Below, piece by piece: positions 1-13,343 of a stretch of 64,000 bases of DNA. The notes beneath the pieces are model-generated. The model saw nothing but the letters and a program-made list of their open reading frames with translations, was not told the DNA's origin and did no database searches. The DNA is taken from the NCBI GenBank assembly GCA_964023275.1, contig OZ029915.1, positions 38,009,073 through 38,073,072 of the forward strand. The letters are read 5' to 3'. Source of the stretch: Norana najaformis. Taxonomy: Eukaryota > Annelida > Clitellata > Crassiclitellata > Hormogastridae. A program made the translations under genes and the position numbers. The stretch's first letter is position 1. Every line of letters begins with the position of its first letter.

Positions 1-2130
1 CTTTTACAAGGCACTACAGCCAGCCTACATGATCCCATCTATCATTTTCTACCTCTAGAATTCAACATGATCCCTATTTTAACAATGGGTTACCCACTTG
101 TCATTTATATTGACCTGCGATTCTCTAAAATTCCTGAAAAGCGAAACTCATTTTCTGACACCACAGCAGTCTTATCTCTAGCATCTTTCAAACACTATGA
201 GGTGCTCAGCATAATTCTAGCATAACTTAAAATATGCATGGTAAAACTACGTATGGTAAAACTATGCATGGTAAAACTATGCATGGTAAAACTAAGCACA
301 GTAAAAAATTGCTATCAATCTTATGAACACAATGAGTCAACATAATTCTCAGCAACCATGATTTTCTCATCTACGAACAAGGAGTTACATAGATCAAACA
401 AAACATTACTGCTCATGCATATTCTTTGAACTCATGTACACCGCACTTTTTTCAGCCTCGGCTGTGCTACGGCACTATATAAATCATCTTATTATTAAAT
501 AAGCCAAAATGCCTCACATATTATATTGAGTACACACTGCACAAGCCATCACTCTGAAATTCGTTTACTAATACAAAGAAGGACTGCTTTTATCCTGAAA
601 TAGCTCTCAAATATTCTACATGATAAGGAGGACAAACTGGTCCACTTTTATAAAATTACTCAGCAGATCTTGTGCATTTGATCAGTCTTGGACAAAGTTA
701 TTTGTACAGCTGCTAGTCATCAAACAATTTGCAATGCACCGGCCCAGCATCAAGGACTTTGGGATTTGTTGCTTGATGACTCAGAACCCATGAAAGGAAA
801 ATTCAGTTGTTCCCTATGTTCCAGTGCAAAGTACAGGAGATCACCCCAAAAGCAGTTTCATGTGTTTGGAAAAGCTTGAGATGCAGGTTAATCAAAATCA
901 ATAAAGAGATCATAAGTAACAAAGGATAAGCAGGAGAAAAATGCAAAATGAAGGTCTGAGGAAAACAGGCTATTCTGAAGGGGCAGTCTACAAAATGCAA
1001 TACGTCACTCTTTGAAATTAATGGAAACAAGAAAGAAGCCCAGGCTTATGCGGATCTTCAAATTCAGTCGCAGAAAATAAGCGAAGAGAATTTTTCTCTT
1101 TGCACAACAAAGAGACAAAGGTACTTTCAAAATGAGATTGAGAGTGGCAAGTTAGGACTATGAGCCAAACACAATAAAAATTAAATTTTATGAAGGTGTT
1201 TCAGCCTGTCTTACTCTGGACGGTGGCTCGTTTCCACGAAGTCACTTTAAATTTTAAAATACTTGAATGCTTTAAAAATTTTATACCATTCTTTCGTAAA
1301 TGATAGTTAAACGCACTGAATATTATTCGTTTCTTACCTCCGCGTTTCATATTTGACATTACTGAAGGCAGTCGAGAAAATCTGTTCCTTTCAAGTGGTA
1401 TACCAAGAATAGCAGTAAACGTCAATTCGAAACCTCCCAAACGCTAAATCGCCTAAAAATGGATGCCGGTAGCCGAACTCTAAATCCTAAATTAGTAACT
1501 ACTTTACATCCTCATTTCTGGAGGCTCACCCAACCGGTACATTCAATACAATATCGTTATTACAAATTAATGATCTCAGACAAGGGAAATGTCAAACGTC
1601 TTGCTAGGTAATCCTAAACATCTAATCTGTAACTTAGCATATCCGCAATCTGCATGTGAAAACTTAACATCTCTTCTTCAAAGTACAGCCCAAAATTTCA
1701 TTCAACGGAAACGGAACTACAAGGGAATCCCCCAACGGGAATTCCACATTGATCTATAAATAGCTTCGGTCGTCAGCGACGTGACTGGTTATTTGACGAA
1801 AAATATCGGGATACCGAGGGGAATAAGTGGAATTCACTAACCTCTAGCAATTACTTTCACACCCACGTGTGTGTTTTCCCTCGGTGCGATTGTAAAATTT
1901 CTTCGATCTGCGTCAGACTGATTCATTTGCCCAAAATGTATGTGGCGCTTAGAAATTTCAGAGAGTTTTGTAATGCAGTGCAACGCAATTCCAAAATTTC
2001 TCGGCGCCACACAAAAATTTGCGTCGGAGAGATCTGCTTATATGCTGGAGCTATATCAAATCATGTCCTCAAGCTAGGTTGTTGGGTCAGCTTCGATGCC
2101 AGGTCCGATGCCGGGTGTTAAGGAGACTAC
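1..2130. other. Intergenic, no gene recognised
   Basis: AT-rich sequence with only short ORFs that lack recognisable domains. The one clear structure is the 15-bp tandem repeat near 234-308. Around 1925-2050 and 2515-2560 there are weak matches to the reverse complement of the family A LINE 3' end (for example the stretch 2520-2555), so very old repeat remnants are likely. Confidence 0.5.
234..308. repeat. 15-bp tandem repeat, about 5 copies
   Basis: The unit ATGCATGGTAAAACT is repeated about five times head to tail. The first copies are near-perfect and the last one is degenerate. It is a minisatellite; no coding or regulatory meaning is evident. Confidence 0.85.
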
Positions 2131-2247
2131 TGATCTTGATTTGGCATCGAATCTGACCCTTCCTGTCTATCGATTTGTTTTGACAGAGCACCTGTGAATA
2201 AGCTAGTTCCCGCTAGTTTCAGCGACTTAGCTTTCTTTGGGTAAGGC
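2131..2247 (+). mobile_element. Family A LINE 3'-end fragment
   Basis: Diverged and truncated copy of the family A LINE 3' region. It retains the blocks corresponding to GATCTTGACCTGG, CTATCGATTTTGTTTTGA, GCGCCTGTGAATAAGCT and CGACTTAGCTTTC, and stops before the GATTAC tail. Confidence 0.7.
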
Positions 2248-2607
2248 CTACGTATCAGGTCCTGCTGGTACATACGCGAAGGCTCTAATTGTGAAATGTA
2301 GGAATGATAACATAGAAGTGATCATGCTATAGCATCAAATATTAGCCTAGTGTTACAAGGTTTGAAGTCTAGTTAAAACAGTTAGTTCTTAATAAGAAGA
2401 CAGACAACTGATCTACACGACGTTCAGACAATTCCCGACTATGCCAACCATAGTCATAACTTAGTCAAATCTAGTCAGAAACGCTCCTTAATGTGGGCCC
2501 TAAATGTAATCCCGAAACCTCCGAAATTTCTCATCGACACAAAAGCCGCGTCACGATTTTACATTTTATATCTGTAAAACCGTTCAGCTATTTGATATCT
2601 TGCTTCG

Positions 2608-2735
2608 TGCATACACACACATATACACACACATATACACACACACATACATATATAGGCATATATATATAGGTATATACGCGCGCACACCTACACCCCC
2701 ACTACACATAAACACCCACACACACATTCGTGGAT
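2608..2735. repeat. CA/TA-rich microsatellite
   Basis: Mixed (ACACACAT)n, (TATA)n and (CACA)n simple sequence. The ORFs overlapping it are low-complexity artefacts. Confidence 0.85.
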
Positions 2736-3187
2736 TAACGAAACCAGAGTACATTAATTTACATATATTTATGGCCGGCTGGTGTTTATGTGTCTCATTT
2801 CATTTGGATAAAATGGTTCGTCAGTTGCGAAATTTGCTCGATCATTCTCGTATGTTCGGACTTCTACTGCATCTAAATCTGCATTTGCGAGTTTTTTCCT
2901 GAGTCTGCTGCGCATTTTGTGCATTTTGAATGTAGGCCTATTTGTTTAGGCCTACATATGACGGAAGCCTGACCTCCTGTTTGAATTGGTCGACCTGTAA
3001 CATGTAGACTTGTTTCCCGTTTGGACAGTAGTGTCGAGCTTCTATATGCATTCAGTGTTGCTAGAAACATGGTTTTGCATCCTTGTAATAAGAAATTGCT
3101 CCAAACTTCCAGCTGAGGTAGCTGCAGAGCGGCTTGTGGTATCCCTTACAACGACGTTTCTTTGGATGCACGTTGAACCCATAGCTA

Positions 3188-3240
3188 CATGTACACGAAT
3201 TTATATAGCGACCGTATGTCCTTGACCCTGCTCATTTTTC
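3188..3240 (+). repeat. Short interspersed repeat (SIR), partial copy
   Basis: Partial copy of a short repeat seen at least seven times in this window. The shared core reads TATATAGCGACC...TATG...CTTGACCCTGCTCATTTTTC. Other copies start near 15060, 17816, 18633, 23708, 33650 and 60598. Confidence 0.65.
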
Positions 3241-3295
3241 TCGCTTAGTGCGTTAGACACCGGGGCGATGGAATTTATTGATTACAGTAATAATG

Positions 3296-5639
<2,344 letters not shown>

Positions 5640-6390
5640 CGACTCTATAACAAGAAGAAGAGGAGAACAGTCTCTTAAGATAGCCGTGAGGCAGTCATAG
5701 GTATGTTGTTAGTAAATGCATGTTTTAGACTGAGCACGTGAGGGCGGATATTGGATGAAGGACAAAAGAAGTAGAGGAACGGAGGAAGATCGTTCCAGAT
5801 TTGATGTGCAGTATGGTATATGGATCGGTTAGAGAACTTTAGATGCGTAGTTACTAGGGGACGGGCAAGAGTGAAGTAAGGGGATGAACAGGTAGAACGG
5901 GGTGATTGGATGGCAGATTTTGCGAAGACAAGTAAGTTGGGAGTATTGCAAAGAGTTATAAATATGAAAAAAATTGAAATGAACGCTTTCGGGAATTTTC
6001 AGCAAGTGGATAGATTTAAGGATAGGAGTGATGTGGTGCAGCTGGGTAGTCCTGGTGACAGCTCGGACAAGTAAATTTTGGATGAGTTGAAGACATTTAA
6101 TTTAAGTGGACGTTCAAGGGAAATTTAAAACTTCAAGGTTAAAGCAGATGGAATTACAGCAGTTCAGTTTGGGGTGGACAATACGGGTGGCGGTGGTAGA
6201 GGTAAGTTTCAAACTGAGCACAGATCGAATACGGCGAAGGTCTCGAATATGAATGAAACAGGTGCGCAGAAGGTTGGAGACGTGATTTTAAAACGAGAGA
6301 TGTGGACCAAAGGTGACTGCTACGCTGGTGCCCTGCCATATTATACTGCCCAGCGCTCTTTGACATATGCTCAGCGTTTGCATGAAATGC
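5640..6390 (-). mobile_element. LINE ORF2 C-terminal fragment, degenerate
   Basis: Read on the minus strand with frame shifts, the sequence gives peptides such as HITPILKSIHLLKIP and YCTSNLERSSSVP. The first aligns well with HITPVFKSIHWLKIP in the long LINE at 55372-58230 (near 57635). The upstream part resembles that element's IVHAKFHYCNS segment. It is the region after the reverse transcriptase, probably from a related LINE lineage, and is broken by stops and frameshifts. No intact protein remains. Confidence 0.65.
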
Positions 6391-6514
6391 AATGATTTAT
6401 TTATTTGAAAATAAAGTATTTTATCAAGTATTTTATAACTACTATTTTATATTACTAGGTCAAATACTCAAAATATCTATTTTAAGTAAAAGTCGAAATA
6501 CTTTTATTACACTG

Positions 6515-6650
6515 TGAATGAAAAACTAAGGGAAAGAAAATTTCAGGAAGACCAAGGAATATGCTGTTGGGCTGGATGATGGATAAAGGAAGAAGACTGG
6601 GCTACAAAGACGTCAAGACGTCAAGGAGATGACACAGAACCTCTAGGAGT
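6515..6650 (+). mobile_element. LINE C-terminal remnant
   Basis: In one forward frame the sequence gives GKKISGRPRNMLLGWM followed by LGYKDVK. This matches the GKR.PGRP..RW.D..E..G type tail common at the C-terminus of RTE/R1-like and related LINE polyproteins. Short and degenerate; the clade is uncertain. Confidence 0.5.
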
Positions 6651-8254
6651 GACGTCGTTGGATTCTTGGACCTGCCTAAGGGCAGAACACCGAAGAAGTA
6701 TTTTTAAAATACTGTCCATCCCTCTCCAGTCTCTGACTTATCAGTATTGTCTTGCTCTAGCTCCAACGAATAGGCCTAGGTCTACTTTAATTCTCTTGTC
6801 TTGGTTAAGTAAAGTTCGTGTCTGGACTTATGGAGACTTGTATAAACTCCCTTTTAGGACTAGTCTGTACCAGACTTGGTCAGACCAAGGCACAGGTCTA
6901 ATTTGCCAAAAACGTGCTGGACCACAAGGCCAGTCAATACTGAACTGGAATAAGCGCATCTGGAATAAACCAAATTGCCGTGGCTGACGCAAACGATCTT
7001 ATCGCCCGGCCTCTGCGTAGCCGGTAAACATCTGAGGTGCAAAAGTGATATCATATCTGGACCAAATGGTCCCCTCCACACCTCCGAAAATGTATTCAAG
7101 GTCAAGGGGCGAACTTCGATATCATCATCTTCGTTTTCTTCATCTTCTTCTTCTTGCGTCATTATCGTTATCATCTCTGGGCATTGCCGTTTCCACTGCG
7201 CGTTGTTACTCAATGAGCTCACCTGTTTTTAGCGCAAAAAATTCTCAATTTCTTCGAAACCAAGCTAAGAGTTGTTTCAGTGTGGACGTAGGCCTATATA
7301 TCCGATATGTCATATATATACCTATGGACCATTATATATAGACTATTCACATTGGGCAACAGGTGCGTTTTCCTGAGACAGCTGACTGAGCATATTCCTG
7401 TTACATCGATCCTATCCACGTATATGTATAAAATTATATATCACATTGCAGTTGTAAACAAAGTAGGCCTAGCATAGTGTTTAGTATAGCCTATCTATAT
7501 GCTATCTGTAGTGCTAGTGTGTAGGCCTATATTCAGACAAATATGTATATAGCATGTTAGTTAGGCCGAATAATATATTGGCCGGTTATCCAGTTCAAAG
7601 TGAATTCTATTTATCTATACGGTGGAGTCTCTACCGATTTATTCCCGACGTACATGAGGAGTAGACCTTCATCCAATACCAGACGAATAGCTGCTTCTTC
7701 AGCAGTTTAGAACAGATCTAGGCCAAAACCAATTAGCGCATTTGAGTTTGGCTTACAGGGTTTAACTGGCACCGTCAAAATGCAGTGTCAGGCACACGGT
7801 AACCCTACAGATTATACAAGTAGACTTCTTAGGCCTCCGAGAGAGCAACGATGAAAGCAGCTTGACTTCTTCCCCCATGCACACTATATCTGTCTTATTC
7901 CGAAAAAAGACTTAGGCCTGCGTTAATTTTTGCACCTTATAACCAAGATTCTGGCAGCCACGTTCGTTGGACCCCCGATTAGGGTTAGACCCCCAATTAG
8001 TTTACATCGGTGGCACAATGCGTGGCCGTGGTTAGCCCAGCGAACGCAGCTTTATGGGGAGTTAGGTATGTTTAGTTTTTTGGATTATACGGGATTACGA
8101 CACTGCAGTAGTGCAGCACTATATTGCTAACACTAACTCTTATCCTACCCACAGCTGGACATTCTGATTGCATGCGAAAGGAGGGTTCCTAGACTCCTGG
8201 AGGATCATGTTGCCCACCCATTCGGTTATGGCTAGAAAAGTACGAGGAATATAT
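6651..8254. other. Intergenic, no gene recognised
   Basis: No ORF with recognisable domains. A CTTCTT/TCATC-rich tract near 7120-7175 gives serine-rich artefact ORFs. TAGGCCTA-like palindromes are frequent between about 6770 and 7570. Confidence 0.45.
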
Positions 8255-8344
8255 ATGTATGCATGTATGTATGTATGTATGTATGTATGTATGTATGTAT
8301 GTATGTATGTATGTATGTATGTATGTATGTATGTATGTATGTAT
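8255..8344. repeat. (GTAT)n microsatellite
   Basis: About 90 bp of perfect GTAT tetranucleotide repeat. Overlapping ORFs encoding Met-Tyr-Val-Cys or Tyr-Ile-His-Thr repeats are artefacts. Confidence 0.97.
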
Positions 8345-9480
8345 CTTCGAATGTTGCTGATAAATTCAGTTGCCTTTGAAATGCACATGTTACAGAATCT
8401 TATACTGTCTTTCTGGTGTAAGTTAGCTGTGTGGACGGCTTTCATAGTCTGTCGTCAGTGGCTTCCAGGCATCTAACATAGGTGGGCCATGACATAGTTT
8501 GCACCGCATTTGGTCTATGGTCTGCTCTATGATCTATGGTCTACGTCGGCGATACGTTGATATCGTACGAGCGTTGAGGTCCCAGTTAGTGGCACGCAGA
8601 GAACAGGCTTCAGTGATTGGAGGCAGCAGCTGCATGCTAAGTGGAAACCGAAGAACTCTTTCAATCAGCTTTCCATTCCTAAAGACTCGATAACCGAGTG
8701 CGCTGTTTGCTTTTCATCAAGGGTAATTAAGCAAAAGAGAATGAGGTATATGACTAACACAGTCTATTGCAATGCATGTTTAGCCAGATAGAGGAAGCGT
8801 AGACTGTGATGCACGAGGTAGTACTATTAGAGAATTAGAGAATTATTTAGGTAGGACTATTAGAGAAATAGTCTACTGTAATATTGTGTGCTTTAATGAG
8901 GTACTATAAGAGCTCGCACAGGAAAGGTCTTTAATATGCCCGTAAGGTATAACATTGGAAAGAAGTACTGTAATAAAGTTGATAATAAAGTTGGCTATCA
9001 GAGAGAGTCCAATAATTAAGTTTTTATTGGAATTAGGAAGGCAGTCATATCGAAGTTGATGGCTTCCAAGGTCGCGCAAACTTTGGCCATGCGATCAATG
9101 TCGACTTCACATGATGGACATGCAACTTGAATCTGGGTTGCAGAGGTGAAAATCTGACTCGATGGCGACTCGGCCATCGGTCCATCTCATTTGCTTTACG
9201 CGATTCTTATCACTAATAAGTGGGCCTACATAAGAACAAAATTATATGGCATATTATGGATGCATTTCTTAACAATTCATAAACCTTGCATAATACTGAT
9301 ATGAACTCAGTTACTGATAACGAACTCCGTAGATCTAAGACTGTAGGTTCGAGTGTTTTTGTTTCATCTATGGTTTTGTAGGCCTTTTGTAGGCTTATTC
9401 GAGAGACACAGTGAAACACTACGAAACTAAGTGAGAGTGGCTTCAACGGAAGTCAAGATCCGCTACTGGAGTCCCAGAGA
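8345..9480. other. Intergenic / possible 5' region of the 9481 gene
   Basis: No recognisable exon. The last few hundred bases lead directly into the ATG at 9481 and may include its 5' untranslated region. I see no promoter element I would defend. Confidence 0.4.
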
Positions 9481-10464
9481 ATGACGACAAGGTCAAAGGA
9501 GAAATCCCCGGTGGTATCGCTGACCAACTATAATGCCTTCTCCGTCTTGCAGAGTCAAAAGACCAGCCTGGACAGAGCAAAGAGAAACATCTCGGCAGGC
9601 ATCGAGGTCGACCAGAAGCTTCTCTACAGAAGATTTCAGCGGCTGCTGAATCAGACGAGGCTGAGACAGGCGCAGATGGTTGGCAATCGGACCCTGGAGC
9701 GTAAGCTACGGAAGGAGCGACTCAACCGGATGGAAGGAAGAGCGGCACTGGGATGCGACTCAGAGTGGAACGAACTGGAAAAAGTCCTTCACAGAACCCA
9801 CCTAATAGACCTCGAGGGCGAATTAACAGTACGAATGGGAAGATCAGGACTTCGGGGTCCTGGTCTGATGAGAAAACACTCCTCTGCTCCTCCGTCTGCA
9901 TGGATGTCCAGCAAGACAAATTCGGCTCTCTCAAGCACAGAGCCTGTTGAACTGAAAACCGTTCGCTGCAGACCAGCCGCTCTTTTCAGCGATGATACAG
10001 TAGGACATGGGAAAATCAACAACAGCGACCATGAGGTTCTGAACAGCGAACTCGACATTAATGAAGGAGAACACTCGAAACTGCACAGAGTGCACTCCAT
10101 CCTGGTAAGCAACGCACCCAACGGACATCCATCGACCATCAGACGACAGATGACTTCCTTTGCCATTCCTCATCAGATCCAAAGCCTTCCTACTTGTTTC
10201 AGCCACTGCCTAAGTCCCGGGACCACCGAAGAAGACATGAAACAAGCCAATGGGAAATCGCCGTCGATCGAGCTGAGGCTGAAGAGAGTTCGAGAAGCAA
10301 CGGAGGACTGCCTTCGAAGAGTTCACGGGTTCTACGCAAAACTCGGCGATTGTTCAGACGGTTCGGCCTTCGATTACTACGCAAGAAGGTTCTCGATGGA
10401 TGCGACGAATAAGGGCTTTTCGGTTGACCCACCAGCGCCTTTTTGCCACCAACAGACGGACTAA
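9481..10464 (+). CDS. Intronless ORF, 327 residues, function unknown
   Basis: An uninterrupted 327-codon ORF in otherwise AT-rich DNA, with balanced codon use and higher GC than its flanks, so a real gene is likely. I do not recognise the family. The N-terminal third is strongly basic: residues about 45-85 (including RRFQRLLNQTRLRQAQM and LERKLRKERLNRME) look like amphipathic helix or coiled coil. The middle (about 120-250) is Ser/Pro/His-rich and probably disordered. The C-terminal part (about 270-310) has another helical charged stretch ending in FDYYARRFSMD. I see no signal peptide, membrane segment or zinc motif. The start is the first ATG (context GAGAATGA). The gene could be a lineage-restricted single-exon gene or a retrocopy. 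It lies about 2.9 kb from the convergent potassium channel gene. Confidence 0.6.
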   Translation: MTTRSKEKSPVVSLTNYNAFSVLQSQKTSLDRAKRNISAGIEVDQKLLYRRFQRLLNQTRLRQAQMVGNRTLERKLRKERLNRMEGRAALGCDSEWNELEKVLHRTHLIDLEGELTVRMGRSGLRGPGLMRKHSSAPPSAWMSSKTNSALSSTEPVELKTVRCRPAALFSDDTVGHGKINNSDHEVLNSELDINEGEHSKLHRVHSILVSNAPNGHPSTIRRQMTSFAIPHQIQSLPTCFSHCLSPGTTEEDMKQANGKSPSIELRLKRVREATEDCLRRVHGFYAKLGDCSDGSAFDYYARRFSMDATNKGFSVDPPAPFCHQQTD

Positions 10465-11570
10465 CTTGCAGTATGGAAAGTGATTGATCACATTGCAACA
10501 ATCACACCCTGGGACCGTGAAGCTACTTCGCAGAACATTTAGGCTATTGAGACTAAAGCAAACCAATATTCATAAGGACTAAAATCATATTAAAATTGCA
10601 GAACCCGGTTTCTAAGCGTTTCTATCTCATACATAGGCCCTACGTATTTGACGATAAAAGCAGCTTGAAAACAGCTCATTAACTTGCATCGTGTAACCTT
10701 CAACTAAAGCAAACCGGTTGTGATCATAAATGCACGCTATGATGTAACTCGACATCGATGATAAAGCCGAGCAGCAAACACTAAATTCTGCAGGCTCGTT
10801 TTATTGCTTTTATTCTACTTCGTATCGAAGTGTTCGTGTTTGATGTTGGTCCATCAAACGCAGCGCCAATGTAATTGCATATCATGCAGCTCTATGACAA
10901 GCTTACGGACTTCATCCACGGAAGCAACAGCTGTGTATATATAACAATATACAACTGCTTTTTATGTGTTCCTACATGTGTTTTGAAAACGGCCACCCAT
11001 GCAGAACAGAAGGCTCTCAAGACGTTAAGAAGTACCTATTTCCATCGACCTTTTAGTATAAATCTCGTATAGGCCTACGTAGCCAAATATTACATCAGTG
11101 AACGCTGATGTTGTAGCTCTTCTACAGACATTTCATAGGCAATACGATTCCGGGAACTGATACACCTGTGCCGAGGGAAGTTCGTCTTCAAAAGTATTTT
11201 TAAGTAAACCACTCCTTTTTATTGAGGTATAACATACGGGTGCGTTTTTAATGCCACATCGGCATCAGAATAAAAATAAAGGAGGATACGCAAACGAAAA
11301 GATGTGTGTTATGTTTATATATAAACCAGGTATATTACATCAGATTAGCTTTTTTCGGACTCAGCCTACACACGACGTCCATGTGTCTTATTTGATCGAG
11401 AAGTACCTCAGATCAAAAGTGTCTCCAGGTGTTTCTCAAAAACAACTAAGCCTACGAAAAAAACTATGGATATTAATAGCTACAAATTTAAAGCTACTGC
11501 ATCATATTTAAAGCAGATCACAATTAGAGATTTAAAGTTACTGCATCATAATTAAGGCAGATAAATCATA
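10465..11570. other. 3' flank of the 9481 gene, otherwise unassigned
   Basis: Probably contains the 3' untranslated region of the preceding ORF. No canonical AATAAA was seen close to the stop codon. No other exon or repeat was recognised. Confidence 0.35.
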
Positions 11571-11770
11571 ATCGTAATCTCGAGATTTCTACAGCACCCA
11601 ACGAAAGCCACGTCACGGGGACCAGCTTATTCACAGGAGCTCAGTCAAAAGCAAATCGATAGACAAAGTGTTCGGTTCCAGGTCAAGATCCAAAAGTCAG
11701 ACAGAGTGGCGGCTACGGTGAGTGATGGTTGGGATTGGAGCGGAGAGAGAGATAAGAAGAAGAAGAAGAA
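11571..11770 (-). mobile_element. Family A LINE 3'-end copy (minus strand)
   Basis: Reverse complement of the family A 3' end. On the plus strand it begins with the inverted tail AATCGTAATCTCGAGATTTC, followed by the complement of the GCGCCTGTGAATAAGCTGG and TGACCTGGAACCGAAC blocks. It is 5'-truncated in the region before the conserved tail. Confidence 0.85.
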
Positions 11771-12204
11771 ATGTGCAAAGCTCTTTCTGTTACACGATCG
11801 TGCAGACTATAGGATTTACAGTTTATATTACTTCAGGTTGAAGTACTGTAGGCTTCAACTTTTATTCTTTTCCTATTTTCATAGGCCGCATGAAGTTCAC
11901 GCGTGTGTCTAAATTTTACAGAATAAATGCTTATTCTTCTTCAGGTATTGATCTGTGATAAATCACTTTCCTCTACTGAAAATAATAAATTAGAAAAGGA
12001 AACGCATCTGCCAACTTCTTCTTATCAAATTTATGCAAATGAAGTCAAAATTTAAAATAGGAAATACTTCATCGCACGAACACAAACTATCATTAGCCTA
12101 GTCCTTGTCAGTCTGTCAATTTCGGAATCTGAATCACATTTACACACAACTGCTACAGCAAACCTTTTCCATATGGGCCTTCTTTATTATTTGTAGGCCT
12201 AGTT

Positions 12205-12309
<105 letters not shown>

Positions 12310-12844
12310 GTATGTCTGAAGTATTATAATGCTTTTGAAATGAGTGAGACAAAGGTGTAACTTTGATCTAGAAAGTGGTGGGTGCCAATTGCTCCCCCTG
12401 CTCTCTCTTTTGGCATACCAATTTCTTTTAGGGTACCAATGTTTTCCTTCCCCTCCCATTTTGCGCATTAATTGTTTAACTAATGGTATGAAAAGTCAAT
12501 GGAAAATTGTATTATTATACTAAACTTTGCATTGCTTATTCGCGATATGCAAAAGTGCTGGGTACAGTACCCTAGTCCCAAAACCTGGGGGCATGGATAC
12601 CTCTTACTACCCCCTAAATTATGTCTAGGGAGTGAGTTTTGTTCTATTAAATTGCATCGGGATGTTTGGGCAATTTCTAGTCAAAGTCCACGCTTTAATG
12701 TCAGATATGAAGTCATCAGCCTTATCTCTGTCCAAATCATGATGTCGATCAATAGTAATACAACCAGCAAATCCCTCTGACTTAGAGCGGCATAACGTCT
12801 AAAGCTTTTACTGTAAAAGATGCTAATAATGCTGTAAGTATCCT

Positions 12845-12909
12845 ATCCTGTTTCTTCTTCTTCCCTTATTTATCCTGCAGATCCAATTCCAACACCAGCC
12901 ACCGTAGCC

Positions 12910-12974
<65 letters not shown>

Positions 12975-13118
12975 CCACTTGGAGCTTGACCTGGAACCGA
13001 ACCCTTCTTGCCTATCGATTTTGTTTTCACTGAGCGCCTGTGAAGTAGCTCGTTCCCGCGACTTAGCTTTCTTCGGGCGTTGTAGAAATCTCAAGTTTAC
13101 GATACGATTACGATTCAG
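12845..13118 (+). mobile_element. Family A LINE 3' copy with expanded (GCCT)n
   Basis: The copy contains CACCGTAGCCG, then a (GCCT)n microsatellite at about 12907-12975, then TGACCTGGAACCGAACCC, CTATCGATTTTG, GCGCCTGTGAAG and an imperfect GATTACGATT tail. The GCCT tract is an expansion of the single GTCTGCCTGCCT-like segment seen in other copies. It ends about 225 bp downstream of the potassium channel stop codon. Confidence 0.85.
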
Positions 13119-13343
13119 TAAAACTGGCATAGGAAACAGTAGACTAGAATTGCATAGAGCACCGCATGCATCCACGACTTCATGTTGTTTCCCAAATTTA
13201 AAACTAGGCCTCGATGTTCTATTGAACAGTTAGTTGTCCACGCGCACTGACGTTTTATCTGAAATTACTCTACCATTGTTTAGGCTACTTTGACATTGTA
13301 CTCGACTCGAAGACATCAGTGGGTCTTCAGATATCGCGCTCTC

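Noticed and set aside
8168-8476. ORFs over the GTAT tract with apparent transmembrane character
   Set aside because: More than a third of each ORF is microsatellite, and the rest has no recognisable domain.
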